Below, one piece after another: positions 31,566 through 39,593 of a DNA stretch of 64,000 nt. Source of the DNA: CAVZQN01 sp963837395. GTDB taxonomy: Bacteria > Acidobacteriota > HRBIN11 > JAKEFK01. The notes beneath the pieces are model-generated. The model saw only the letters and a program-made list of their open reading frames with translations. It did no database searches and was not told the DNA's origin. How positions within the stretch are numbered: the first letter of the stretch is position 1; each line of letters opens with the position of its first letter. The stretch lies in assembly GCA_963837395.1 (NCBI GenBank), contig CAWINI010000004.1, positions 620,001-684,000 on the forward strand. Direction: 5' to 3'. The translations under genes were made by a program, and so were the position numbers.

Positions 31566-32105
31566 TCAATCTTTCACGCGCGTATCGGTTGCAATCCAGT
31601 TTACTTCCCAGGTTTTGCCACCATCATCTGAAAACGATTGCTCGAAGTGACAAGAGTTGGATGTCATATCAGAAATGATGAAGCGCACAAGAATCGCCCG
31701 GCCATTCAGAGTATCAGTATTGTAAAATTCACCGCGTCCGTTTTTGAATTCGCCGATTGATGGCAAAGCCAAAGTTCCACTTTTGATATTTGCAAAATTG
31801 AGGCTCCATTGATGCGCTTCTGGATCGTACAAACGCAAACTCAAGCCTTCGAAGTGTCCGGCCGGACCGTCCGCAATAAGTTCAACAAGGTTGGCGCGTC
31901 CGTTCCAAACTTTGCGCACAACAGTCGTCCCCTCATATTCAAACCACGTTGTTGAACCAGTTAATGGATGCGAGAGGCGCTTGAGATGCGTCTTCCATGT
32001 CCCGATGTGGAAATCAAAATCATGTTGGCCATCACGTGTATCTGAGTTCGCAATTTGCGAAATGAAAAATAGCAACCATAGAAGTGTGAAGGTTCGAGGT
32101 TTCAT
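31566..32105 (-). CDS. Secreted DUF1579-like protein
   Basis: A 179-residue protein with signal peptide (MKPRTFTLLWLLFFISQIANS). The motif DFDFHIGTWKTHLKRL, then LYDPEAHQWSLNFANI and GEFKNGRGEFYNTDTLNGRAILVRFIISD, resembles the DUF1579/calycin-like beta-barrel group. A later ATG (32103-32105) is chosen since it gives the signal and overlaps the NIPSNAP stop by four bases. The ligand is unknown. Confidence 0.75.
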   Translation of the reverse strand: MKPRTFTLLWLLFFISQIANSDTRDGQHDFDFHIGTWKTHLKRLSHPLTGSTTWFEYEGTTVVRKVWNGRANLVELIADGPAGHFEGLSLRLYDPEAHQWSLNFANIKSGTLALPSIGEFKNGRGEFYNTDTLNGRAILVRFIISDMTSNSCHFEQSFSDDGGKTWEVNWIATDTRVKD

Positions 32106-32440
32106 TTTGTAGATTCCTCGAATGCACCATCGCAAACATAGCCGGATGAAGTTTCACAAAGGATCACATCATAGCTTTCCAGCATCGGCATTGCGATTGC
32201 TTCCAATTCGTTTTTCCACAACTCGCCTCCGTAAAATGCATTCTTCATCCGCTCACGGTCCTCCAATGAAGGAAAGCTGCGCAGCCAAACGAATTTGTTT
32301 GGATTTTCGATATCAATAAATGGACCTTGTATTTTCATCCCATGTTCGCGTAATGCAGGCACGGAACGTTTCAAAAAAAATTCGATAAACTCCTCACGTT
32401 TACCTGGTTTGATCCGATAACTTCGAACTTCTACGATCAT
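32102..32440 (-). CDS. NIPSNAP family protein
   Basis: A 112-residue ferredoxin-fold (dimeric alpha/beta barrel) protein: VEVRSYRIKPGKREEFIEFFLKRSVPALREHGMKIQGPFID and NKFVWLRSFPSLEDRERMKNAFYGGELWKNELE are typical of NIPSNAP. It is translationally coupled to the DUF1579-like gene and divergent from the HxlR regulator, which is likely to control it through the 83-base gap. Molecular function is unknown. Confidence 0.88.
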   Translation of the reverse strand: MIVEVRSYRIKPGKREEFIEFFLKRSVPALREHGMKIQGPFIDIENPNKFVWLRSFPSLEDRERMKNAFYGGELWKNELEAIAMPMLESYDVILCETSSGYVCDGAFEESTK

Positions 32441-32523
32441 GTTGCCTCCTCAAGATTTTTACCGCAGAGCGGTAAGAAATTCATCAACTGCCAACCTTTT
32501 CCGGAAGGAATATAATCTGACCT

Positions 32524-32889
32524 ATGGAAGCTATCAAGAAGGTACCTCCAGGTAACCATGTGCCACGTAAAAATGCAGTCGGCGGATGTCCGTTAACGGC
32601 TGCTCTTGCGGCAATCGGTGGCAAATGGAAATTGATCATTGTTTATTTTCTGGCAGAATCACCGAAACATTTCGCAGCATTGCGAAAAGCGATGCCCAGT
32701 ATTTCGCAAAAAGTTCTCACACAACAACTTCGTGAGCTTATTGCTGACGGAATTGTAAACAGAGAACCTCAAGGTGTAGTTCCAGCGACTGTAACATATT
32801 CGCTGACTAACTACGGTGAATCATTGATGCCTTTAGTTGAAGAGATTCGAACCTGGGGAAGATCTCACATGGAACGGGAGAATGATTAA
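32524..32889 (+). CDS. HxlR-family transcriptional regulator
   Basis: A 121-residue winged-helix regulator: GGCPLTAALAAIGGKWKLIIVYFL, then RKAMPSISQKVLTQQLRELIADGIVNRE and VTYSLTNYGESLMPLVEEIRTWG. The cysteine in the N-terminal GGCPL position is the conserved redox-sensing residue of many HxlR members. Its gene is divergent from the NIPSNAP operon, the usual arrangement for a regulator and its target. It overlaps the following gene by eight bases. Confidence 0.93.
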   Translation: MEAIKKVPPGNHVPRKNAVGGCPLTAALAAIGGKWKLIIVYFLAESPKHFAALRKAMPSISQKVLTQQLRELIADGIVNREPQGVVPATVTYSLTNYGESLMPLVEEIRTWGRSHMEREND

Positions 32890-33826
32890 AAAAGCAGCAG
32901 CATCAATTCTGGATTCGATCGGCAACACACCTGTTGTTCGGTTGAAGCGAGTTGTACCTAAAAATTGTGCGGATGTTTTTGTGAAGCTGGAATACTACAG
33001 TCCTACTGGATCTTACAAAGACCGAATGGCGCTGTCCATGATCGAAGAAGCTGAGAAACGGGGTGATTTAAAACCAGGGATGACGGTAGTTGAGTACACC
33101 GGAGGAAGCACCGGGTCGTCCCTTGCCTTTGTGTGTGCTGTGAAGGGATATAAATTTCACGTTGTTTCATCGGATGCTTTTGCAAATGAAAAAATTCAAA
33201 CGATGAGAGCTTTTGGTGCGGAAGTTGAAATTGTCCCAAGCAAAGACAAGAAAACTACTCCGGACTTGATTCCAAAAATGATGGAGCGTGCGCGCGAAAT
33301 TGCTAATTCAGGGCCAAGTTATTTTACAAATCAGATTTACAATCGTGACATTCTCAAAGGATATGAAAAACTGGGAATCGAATTAGTGGAACAATTAGAT
33401 TCCATTCAAGCATTCTGCGCCAGTGCAGGCACAGCAGGAATGATTATGGGCGTCTCAGGTGTTTTGCATCGATTAAATCCCGTTCCAAGAATTGTTGTTT
33501 TAGAACCAACAACATCTCCTGTGATTTCAAAAGGCATCAAAGGAACTCACGATGTTGAAGGCATAAGTGTAGGATTGGTTCCGCCGTTGTTGGATAAGAG
33601 TCTTTATGATGAAGCGCGAACCATCGATGAAACGGAAGCTCGCAAAATGTCGCGGCGTTTAGCAAAAGAGGAAGGAATTTTTGCCGGCACTTCTACCGGA
33701 ATGAATGTTGTGGCTGCAATCGAACTTGCACGCGAACTCGGTCCAGGAAATGTTGTGGCAACAGTTGCTGTTGATAGTGGATTGAAATATTTAGCCGGAG
33801 ATTTGTATAGCACAAAGGAAATCTAG
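32882..33826 (+). CDS. Cysteine synthase-like PLP enzyme
   Basis: A 314-residue fold-type II PLP enzyme. SILDSIGNTPVVRLKRV is the N-terminal signature, PTGSYKDRMA carries the PLP-binding Lys, GGSTGSSLAF is the substrate loop, SAGTAGMIMGVSG the phosphate-binding loop and GTSTGMNVVAA the C-terminal motif. The catalytic loop reads EYTGGSTGSS. O-acetylserine sulfhydrylase is the likely activity, though related enzymes (cystathionine beta-synthase-like) are possible. The ATG at 32882 is chosen because upstream codons belong to the regulator. Confidence 0.88.
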   Translation: MIKKAAASILDSIGNTPVVRLKRVVPKNCADVFVKLEYYSPTGSYKDRMALSMIEEAEKRGDLKPGMTVVEYTGGSTGSSLAFVCAVKGYKFHVVSSDAFANEKIQTMRAFGAEVEIVPSKDKKTTPDLIPKMMERAREIANSGPSYFTNQIYNRDILKGYEKLGIELVEQLDSIQAFCASAGTAGMIMGVSGVLHRLNPVPRIVVLEPTTSPVISKGIKGTHDVEGISVGLVPPLLDKSLYDEARTIDETEARKMSRRLAKEEGIFAGTSTGMNVVAAIELARELGPGNVVATVAVDSGLKYLAGDLYSTKEI

Positions 33827-33841
33827 TCCAGGGAACATTCT

Positions 33842-33893
33842 TGCGGACTAGAAGTCCGCGGCCCGTAATGCGGGCTGGAAGCCCGCGCTCCTT
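33842..33893. repeat. Dispersed double-hairpin intergenic repeat (copy 1)
   Basis: GCGGACTAGAAGTCCGC followed by GGCCCGTAAT and GCGGGCTGGAAGCCCGC, then GCTCC: two perfect small hairpins with 3-base loops. It lies between convergent genes and may serve as a bidirectional terminator. Other copies at 48863, 55791 and 58454, and part of one at 44827. Confidence 0.85.
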
Positions 33894-36195
33894 AATGATT
33901 GGCAAGAAATTCGTCTTTGGGAAATAGGTCGGTGTTATAGTTGTTTAACTTTGAACGATCAAATTCGGGTGTGAAGATTTTATGATATGCATTGAACACC
34001 TGAATCAGATTTTCGACATCAACACTAATGCGAGCATAGTAACTTTTGGTGAATGGATCCCGTAATCTGTCAGAAATTATACTGACATCCCAGTCGATTT
34101 TTTCGTTACTTCCGAGAATCAAAGTATCGTTGGTTCGAACCAAAACCGCATTCGGGAAAACCTTAACGAATCCATCAATGATCCGTTGAGTCGGAGCTGC
34201 AGTTACTGCAATTCCTCCTGGTTTCAAATGATTTTTTAACAGCTGAAAATATTCATACGAAAAAAGATTTCCTGAATAGGCGCTGGTTGTGCGCAATGCA
34301 TCCGCCTCGATGATGTCGTATTTTTTATCGCCATTCAGAATCACCGATCTTCCATCACCAAAAACATAGTGAATTCTGCGATCATTAAATACGGATTGAA
34401 GGCCCGGATAATTACGCCGGTCTTCATGATCCATCAGAGTTAGCAGCAGCGGTTTCACGATTTCAATACAAGTAAGCGTTTGTGTTTCTTGCCGCCCGCC
34501 TGCTGCAAACAATGTTGCACCAGCGCCCATACCGATAATTGCAATATCTTTCGGATCTGGATGCACCATCGTAGGTACCATGCCCAATGTAATGTGGAAG
34601 TCATAGAACGGAACTGTGCTTTGTCCTAAACCGTTCACAAAGACTTTCGTCAGGCCGCTAAAATCTTTCGATTCATTTTTCACCAACGCAACTCCAGAGT
34701 TATCTTCATGCGAAATGGTCTTTGAAACTGAGATCCCATGAAGGTTCGCCCAAAACTTGTTTGATGATGGCATCAGCACAATTAGTGAAACGATAATGAA
34801 TACCGCAAGTGCAAATGATGCGCGCGGCAGTTGAGAGTAAAAAAGGAATATCAGGAAAATGCTGCTTACACAAAGAAGGATTTTGAGTGTAAACAAGACG
34901 CCCACAGCACTTAGCAGAATCCAACCAGTAACAAATGCTCCACACATCGAACCAAGGATGTTCACACTTTGCAGCCATCCTATACGACGTCCTAATGCAG
35001 AAAGATCATGCTGAACAATCTTTTGTAAATATGGATAACTGATCCCCATCAAGAATGAAGGAGGTCCGATAAAAATCAGCGCCAACAAAAAATACATCCT
35101 GATGAAATCGGATCTTCCTTCTTGAAGAATCGTTTTCATATCAAGCGGATCATCTCTTCCAAAAAAGTTCCAAAAAGATTTCATGAGTTCTGAATCAGGC
35201 AGCACGGCGATAAAGATGATTAAAAAAAGCGCGGTGTAGAGAATGATTCCGGATTGAAAAGCGAAAAAATTCCGGACCGGGTTTTGACTTTGACTTACAC
35301 GCCAGGTTCCGAAGAGTGTTCCAATCGCCATTGATCCAAGCAAAATTGCAAGCAAATGACCAAACGTAAACGTTGTGCTTTTCAGCATCACTCCAAGAAT
35401 TCTGAACCAGACGATTTCCAGCGAAAGCGCGACAAAGCCTGAAATACCGTAAATCAAAATCCAGTTTCGAACAGATAAAAACGGTGATCCAGTTGACGTA
35501 TGAACCGATGTATTGATCGCAGCAAATTCGTGGGACTCCTTTTTGAAAAACTTCAAAGAAAGTATGGATGCAACCGCGGAAATAAAATTCAGAACAGCAC
35601 CAACTTGAATCGCGCCGTTAAGGCCAACTCGCCTCACAATAAACCAGGTTGTAATGAACGCTCCGATTGCCGCGCCCAGCGTATTAAAGCCGTATAGGTA
35701 GCCGGTAACTTCAGAAGCTTTTTCGATTTTGTTTGTGAGTGTTTTAGCAAGAAGTGGAAGCGACATTCCCATCAGGAATGTTGGCCATAACAAGCTGAGG
35801 AACAAGATCAAAATCATGAGAACCGGAGACTTCGCAAAATATCCGAAGCGCATAAAAAGAACATCGTAGTAGAACCACGGACTCATGATTGCGAAGCATG
35901 CAATTCCTGCCTGAGTTAATGCAAACAATAAAATTAGTTTTAATGCGTTGAAGCGATCAGCAATATAGCCACCAAACAAACTTCCAAAACCGAGTCCACC
36001 CATGAACGCGCTTACTACAAGTGTTACTGATAATGCATCAGCGCCGGTGAAATTGGTAAGAATTCGCTGCCAGACAATTTGATAAATCAGTGCTGCAAAA
36101 CCGGTGAGTGTAAAAATAAGGAAATAGTAGATCCGAGCGAATTCAGTTTTCGTGTTTCGCGACAATGTTGATTGCGTAAATGCTGACGCGAACAA
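33892..36195 (-). CDS. MFS-like transmembrane / spermidine synthase fusion protein
   Basis: A 767-residue protein. Roughly 430 N-terminal residues contain 12 or more TM helices of the MFS type (FAALIYQIVWQRILTNFTGADALSV, MGGLGFGSLFGGYIADRF), a set typical of fused MFS/spermidine synthase proteins. The C-terminal part is spermidine synthase-like: ITLGMVPTMVHPDPKDIAIIGMGAGATLFAA, CIEIVKPLL, YDIIEADALRTTSAYSGNLFSYEYFQLLKNHLKPGG. Aminopropyl transfer is not certain for these fusions, and some may be orphan methyltransferase-like enzymes. Its start is divergent from the gene at 36284. Confidence 0.88.
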   Translation of the reverse strand: MFASAFTQSTLSRNTKTEFARIYYFLIFTLTGFAALIYQIVWQRILTNFTGADALSVTLVVSAFMGGLGFGSLFGGYIADRFNALKLILLFALTQAGIACFAIMSPWFYYDVLFMRFGYFAKSPVLMILILFLSLLWPTFLMGMSLPLLAKTLTNKIEKASEVTGYLYGFNTLGAAIGAFITTWFIVRRVGLNGAIQVGAVLNFISAVASILSLKFFKKESHEFAAINTSVHTSTGSPFLSVRNWILIYGISGFVALSLEIVWFRILGVMLKSTTFTFGHLLAILLGSMAIGTLFGTWRVSQSQNPVRNFFAFQSGIILYTALFLIIFIAVLPDSELMKSFWNFFGRDDPLDMKTILQEGRSDFIRMYFLLALIFIGPPSFLMGISYPYLQKIVQHDLSALGRRIGWLQSVNILGSMCGAFVTGWILLSAVGVLFTLKILLCVSSIFLIFLFYSQLPRASFALAVFIIVSLIVLMPSSNKFWANLHGISVSKTISHEDNSGVALVKNESKDFSGLTKVFVNGLGQSTVPFYDFHITLGMVPTMVHPDPKDIAIIGMGAGATLFAAGGRQETQTLTCIEIVKPLLLTLMDHEDRRNYPGLQSVFNDRRIHYVFGDGRSVILNGDKKYDIIEADALRTTSAYSGNLFSYEYFQLLKNHLKPGGIAVTAAPTQRIIDGFVKVFPNAVLVRTNDTLILGSNEKIDWDVSIISDRLRDPFTKSYYARISVDVENLIQVFNAYHKIFTPEFDRSKLNNYNTDLFPKDEFLANH

Positions 36196-36225
36196 AACAT
36201 TAACAGAAATCGTTTAGAAATTGTA

Positions 36226-36282
36226 GCAAATGGACGAGGGCCGGCCTCGCGGAGATAGGGCGCCGAGGCCGGGCCTCTGATA
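36226..36282. repeat. GC-rich palindromic intergenic element, type 2 (copy 1)
   Basis: GGGCCGGCCTCGCGGAG..GGCGCCGAGGCCGGGCCTCTGATAA. GGCCTCG pairs with CGAGGCC. A related copy lies at 55725-55778. It sits between divergently oriented genes. Confidence 0.7.
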
Positions 36283-36283
36283 A

Positions 36284-36943
36284 ATGGGGGCGCATATGAT
36301 GTCAGAACAATACTGGGAACCAACAAGATTACTTCGTGTGATTCTGATCTGGCTGGCGATCACATTCATCACAGGCTGGCTTCCTATGATCCGTGGTGCG
36401 TTTGATGGCCCTACATACAGCTGGGGAACATCTTATTTTGGAAAACAGTTTTCAGGTTCTGGTACCGGCGGCGATTATTGGCTCCCTGCAATAAAAGCAG
36501 TTTTCGCGATCACAGTACTGTTTCTTGGTTGGCGTGGCGCACGAATTGGATTTCTTGTTTTAGCTTTGCTGTGGCAAACGTTCGGTTTTGCAGATGCGTT
36601 GTACAGTTCAGTAACAAATCCTGATGAATATCGATTCAAGGGAGATACACTTGGAGTCGATGTTTCGTTAGCATGGGTTGCACCAACTGCTTACGGGATT
36701 TTTGTTATTCTGACTATCGTTTGGGCTTTGCGAAATGCGCGAAGAGAATGGCAACAACCCGTTCCGCCATGGTCGCGCAAGAATTCTGTCTGGCTGATAT
36801 TTCTTCTTGCGCTTCTGCCGATTCAATTTGTGCTTTTACATTTTGGAACGCCTCAATCTACATCCGATGTAATTGGCGTTTTTATCACAATTTTTCAGTG
36901 GCTATTTCTGGCAAAAGCATTTCGGCCTTGTTGTAATTCGTAG
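36284..36943 (+). CDS. Polytopic membrane protein
   Basis: A 219-residue protein with five to six transmembrane helices (about 16-36, 67-83, 86-104, 131-152, 169-187 and 193-213) and a periplasmic loop TYSWGTSYFGKQFSGSGTGGDYW. Starts at 36284, 36296 and 36299 are all possible; no strong Shine-Dalgarno sequence distinguishes them. No family is recognised. It is isolated from its neighbours. Confidence 0.68.
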   Translation: MGAHMMSEQYWEPTRLLRVILIWLAITFITGWLPMIRGAFDGPTYSWGTSYFGKQFSGSGTGGDYWLPAIKAVFAITVLFLGWRGARIGFLVLALLWQTFGFADALYSSVTNPDEYRFKGDTLGVDVSLAWVAPTAYGIFVILTIVWALRNARREWQQPVPPWSRKNSVWLIFLLALLPIQFVLLHFGTPQSTSDVIGVFITIFQWLFLAKAFRPCCNS

Positions 36944-36953
36944 CTCTTTTCAA

Positions 36954-37042
36954 CACGAAGTCACGACAACACAAAGAGTCACAAGTATTTTGAAAAAATA
37001 GTGCTACTTAGTGTCCTGGTGTGTTCGTGTTGAAAAAGACGA
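36954..37042. repeat. Imperfect intergenic palindrome
   Basis: CTTTTCAACACGAA near 36954 and TTCGTGTTGAAAAAG near 37027 are inverted, with CACGACAACACAAAGAGTCAC between them. It resembles a small non-coding repeat or a terminator. No gene is seen. Confidence 0.5.
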
Positions 37043-37167
37043 TCGCTTCTAAAGCTGTTCGTTTTTGAACGCCCAATTCCCGATTCTGAACATTTTTCGT
37101 CGTAAAAGCGTCAGCTTAAAGAGAATTCTTTCTTTTGGCACTAACCTTGCTCTTGTTCAAAAAAATT

Positions 37168-39576
37168 ATGGATACGGTATGGCAAGATCTCCGATACGGC
37201 CTCAGGATGTTGTTAAAAAATCGGGGAGTTACCATCATTGCGGTGATCACACTCGGTCTTGGAATCGGGGCGAACACTGCCATTTTCAGCATTGTCTATT
37301 CTTTATTACTTCGTCCACTTCCCTACCCTGAATCCGATCGAATTGTGTTTATTCAAAATGCAGATACAGAAGGAACGTCGTCCGTATCTAAACCGGAATT
37401 TGTTGAATTTCAAGAACGAAGTAAGAATTTTGAAACAATGGCCGCAATTGATTGGGATTGGGTAACGCTCACAAGTTCGGCCGAACCAATTCGAATTCTT
37501 GCCAACAGAGTTTCTGCAGATTTTTTGCCTGCATTGAAGATTCCGCCGGCACTTGGCCGCAGGTTCAATCCACAAGAAGATAAATCCGGCGGCGATCAAG
37601 TCGTTGTCATCAGCGATGGGTTATGGAAAACAGCGTTTGGATCCGATCCAAAAATCCTTGGAAAATTAATCACAATTGATGATGTTCAACGAACTGTAAT
37701 CGGGGTTATGCCTGCTGGATTTCAATTCCTTGATGATCGCGTTGAACTCTGGCTTCCAATGGCAATTGATGTCTCTAAATTTGATGAAACCTCAATCGTG
37801 AATCACAACATCAACGCCATCGGTCGCTTGAAAAAAAATGTGAATATTTCCGCCGCCACTTCTGAAATGACAGGCATTATCCAGGCCATGCATCGCAAAT
37901 ATCCTAAGTACTATGATGCGAAAAGCGGTATAAATCTTGAACCAATACGCAACGTATTTGTTGGCCGCATGCGAAAAGCATTGTTGCTTTTATTTGGTGC
38001 TGTGGGATTTGTTTTGTTGATTGCATGCGCAAATGTTGCAAACCTTTTCATGGCAAAAGGTGAAACCAGACAAAAAGAAATTGCGATCCGGACTGCGTTA
38101 GGAGCAAATGCTCGCGATATTCTTCGTCTTCTATTTGTTGAAAGTACATTCGTTGCTCTCCTTGGCGGCGCCGCCGGACTCCTGATTGCGTTCTGGGGAT
38201 TGGATACGTTGACCGCAATGTCTCCCGCTCAGTCATTGGGATTGAAAGACATTACAATCGATTCGCACATTCTGATATTTACATTGTCGATATCGGTCAT
38301 TTGCGGCATTTTATTTGGATTAGCACCTGCATATCAAATTATCCGTACAAATGTTCAGTCATTTCTAAAAGAAGAAGGACGAGGTTTAACAACTGGAATT
38401 CGTGGAAATAAAATCCGCCGCATCATCGTGGTATCGGAAATAGCGCTGGCAGTGATTCTTGTTGCAGGTGCTACGTTGTTGATTAAAAGCTTTCACAAGC
38501 TGGAGCAAGTTTCGCCTGGATTTGATACTGATAATGTCTTGATGGTGCGATTTGATTTACCGGAGAGTCGTTATCCGCAAGCACAGAATGCAGCTCGGTT
38601 TTACAGGCAATTGCTCGATCGAATCAAATCATTTCCTGTTGTTGAATCTGCAGCTCAATCCGTTTTTGTTCCCTTATTCAATTCTAATAGCAATTGGGGT
38701 TTTGAAATTGAAGGTAAACCGGATGGGATTTATTTGGCATTTTACAATTTAGTCAGTGATGATTATTTTCGAACATTAAAAATTCCAATACGTAAAGGCA
38801 GGTTTTTTTCAAAACAAGATGAAGAGCGATCGGAAGGTGCTGTAATCATTAATGAAACGATGGCACGCCGGTATTGGCCGGGCGAAGATCCAATTGGAAA
38901 GCGGATTAACGTTAATTTAGGACCGCAAATTTGGAGAGAAATTGTTGGAGTCGTAGGAGATGTCAAGAATTCCAGTCTCAGTCAGACACCTGATGCTCAA
39001 ATGTATTTTCCTTTAATTGATGTTCCATTCGCATCATTGCGCCTTGGCAGTTTGATCGTCCGTACAAAATCAAATCCGCTAGCTTTTGTAACTTCCATTA
39101 AATCAGAGATACGTTCAATGGATCGCAATCTGCCTTTGGCAACAGTACAAACGATGGAAGAAATTGTTTCGAAGTCAATTTCGCAAACACAATTCATCAC
39201 TGCTTTGCTCGCTTTATTTGCGAGTGTCGCGTTATTGCTGGCAGCCGTGGGAATTTATGGTGTTATTTCATATTCTGTATCACAGCGCGTTCATGAAATC
39301 GGAGTTCGCATGGTTCTTGGGCGGAAGGAGCAGATATTAGGCCTTGTTGTAAGACAGGGTTTCATTCTTGCGGCAGTTGGACTTTTCATCGGCATTGTTA
39401 GTGCCATTCTTTTAACTCGTTTGATATCAAGTTTATTATTTGAGGTAAGCTCCACAGATCCTCTTACCTATATATTCATTTCATTTTTGTTAGGGATAGT
39501 GGCTCTTTCTGCGAGTTATATTCCTGCGCGAAGGGCCGCTGGTGTCGATCCAATCACAGCATTGCGATATGAATAA
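37168..39576 (+). CDS. ADOP-type duplicated-orphan ABC transporter permease 1
   Basis: An 802-residue FtsX/MacB-like permease starting MDTVWQDLRYGLRMLLKN, the typical ADOP opening. It has an N-terminal TM helix (GVTIIAVITLGLGIGANTAIFS), a periplasmic MacB_PCD domain and three TM helices, then a second copy of the PCD and FtsX modules ending DPITALRYE. No ATPase is encoded nearby. Such proteins are hallmarks of Acidobacteria, with unclear substrate. It stands 17 bases before a second copy. The start at 37168 is preferred over a longer frame. Confidence 0.92.
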   Translation: MDTVWQDLRYGLRMLLKNRGVTIIAVITLGLGIGANTAIFSIVYSLLLRPLPYPESDRIVFIQNADTEGTSSVSKPEFVEFQERSKNFETMAAIDWDWVTLTSSAEPIRILANRVSADFLPALKIPPALGRRFNPQEDKSGGDQVVVISDGLWKTAFGSDPKILGKLITIDDVQRTVIGVMPAGFQFLDDRVELWLPMAIDVSKFDETSIVNHNINAIGRLKKNVNISAATSEMTGIIQAMHRKYPKYYDAKSGINLEPIRNVFVGRMRKALLLLFGAVGFVLLIACANVANLFMAKGETRQKEIAIRTALGANARDILRLLFVESTFVALLGGAAGLLIAFWGLDTLTAMSPAQSLGLKDITIDSHILIFTLSISVICGILFGLAPAYQIIRTNVQSFLKEEGRGLTTGIRGNKIRRIIVVSEIALAVILVAGATLLIKSFHKLEQVSPGFDTDNVLMVRFDLPESRYPQAQNAARFYRQLLDRIKSFPVVESAAQSVFVPLFNSNSNWGFEIEGKPDGIYLAFYNLVSDDYFRTLKIPIRKGRFFSKQDEERSEGAVIINETMARRYWPGEDPIGKRINVNLGPQIWREIVGVVGDVKNSSLSQTPDAQMYFPLIDVPFASLRLGSLIVRTKSNPLAFVTSIKSEIRSMDRNLPLATVQTMEEIVSKSISQTQFITALLALFASVALLLAAVGIYGVISYSVSQRVHEIGVRMVLGRKEQILGLVVRQGFILAAVGLFIGIVSAILLTRLISSLLFEVSSTDPLTYIFISFLLGIVALSASYIPARRAAGVDPITALRYE

Positions 39577-39593
39577 ATAACGATGGAGTAATT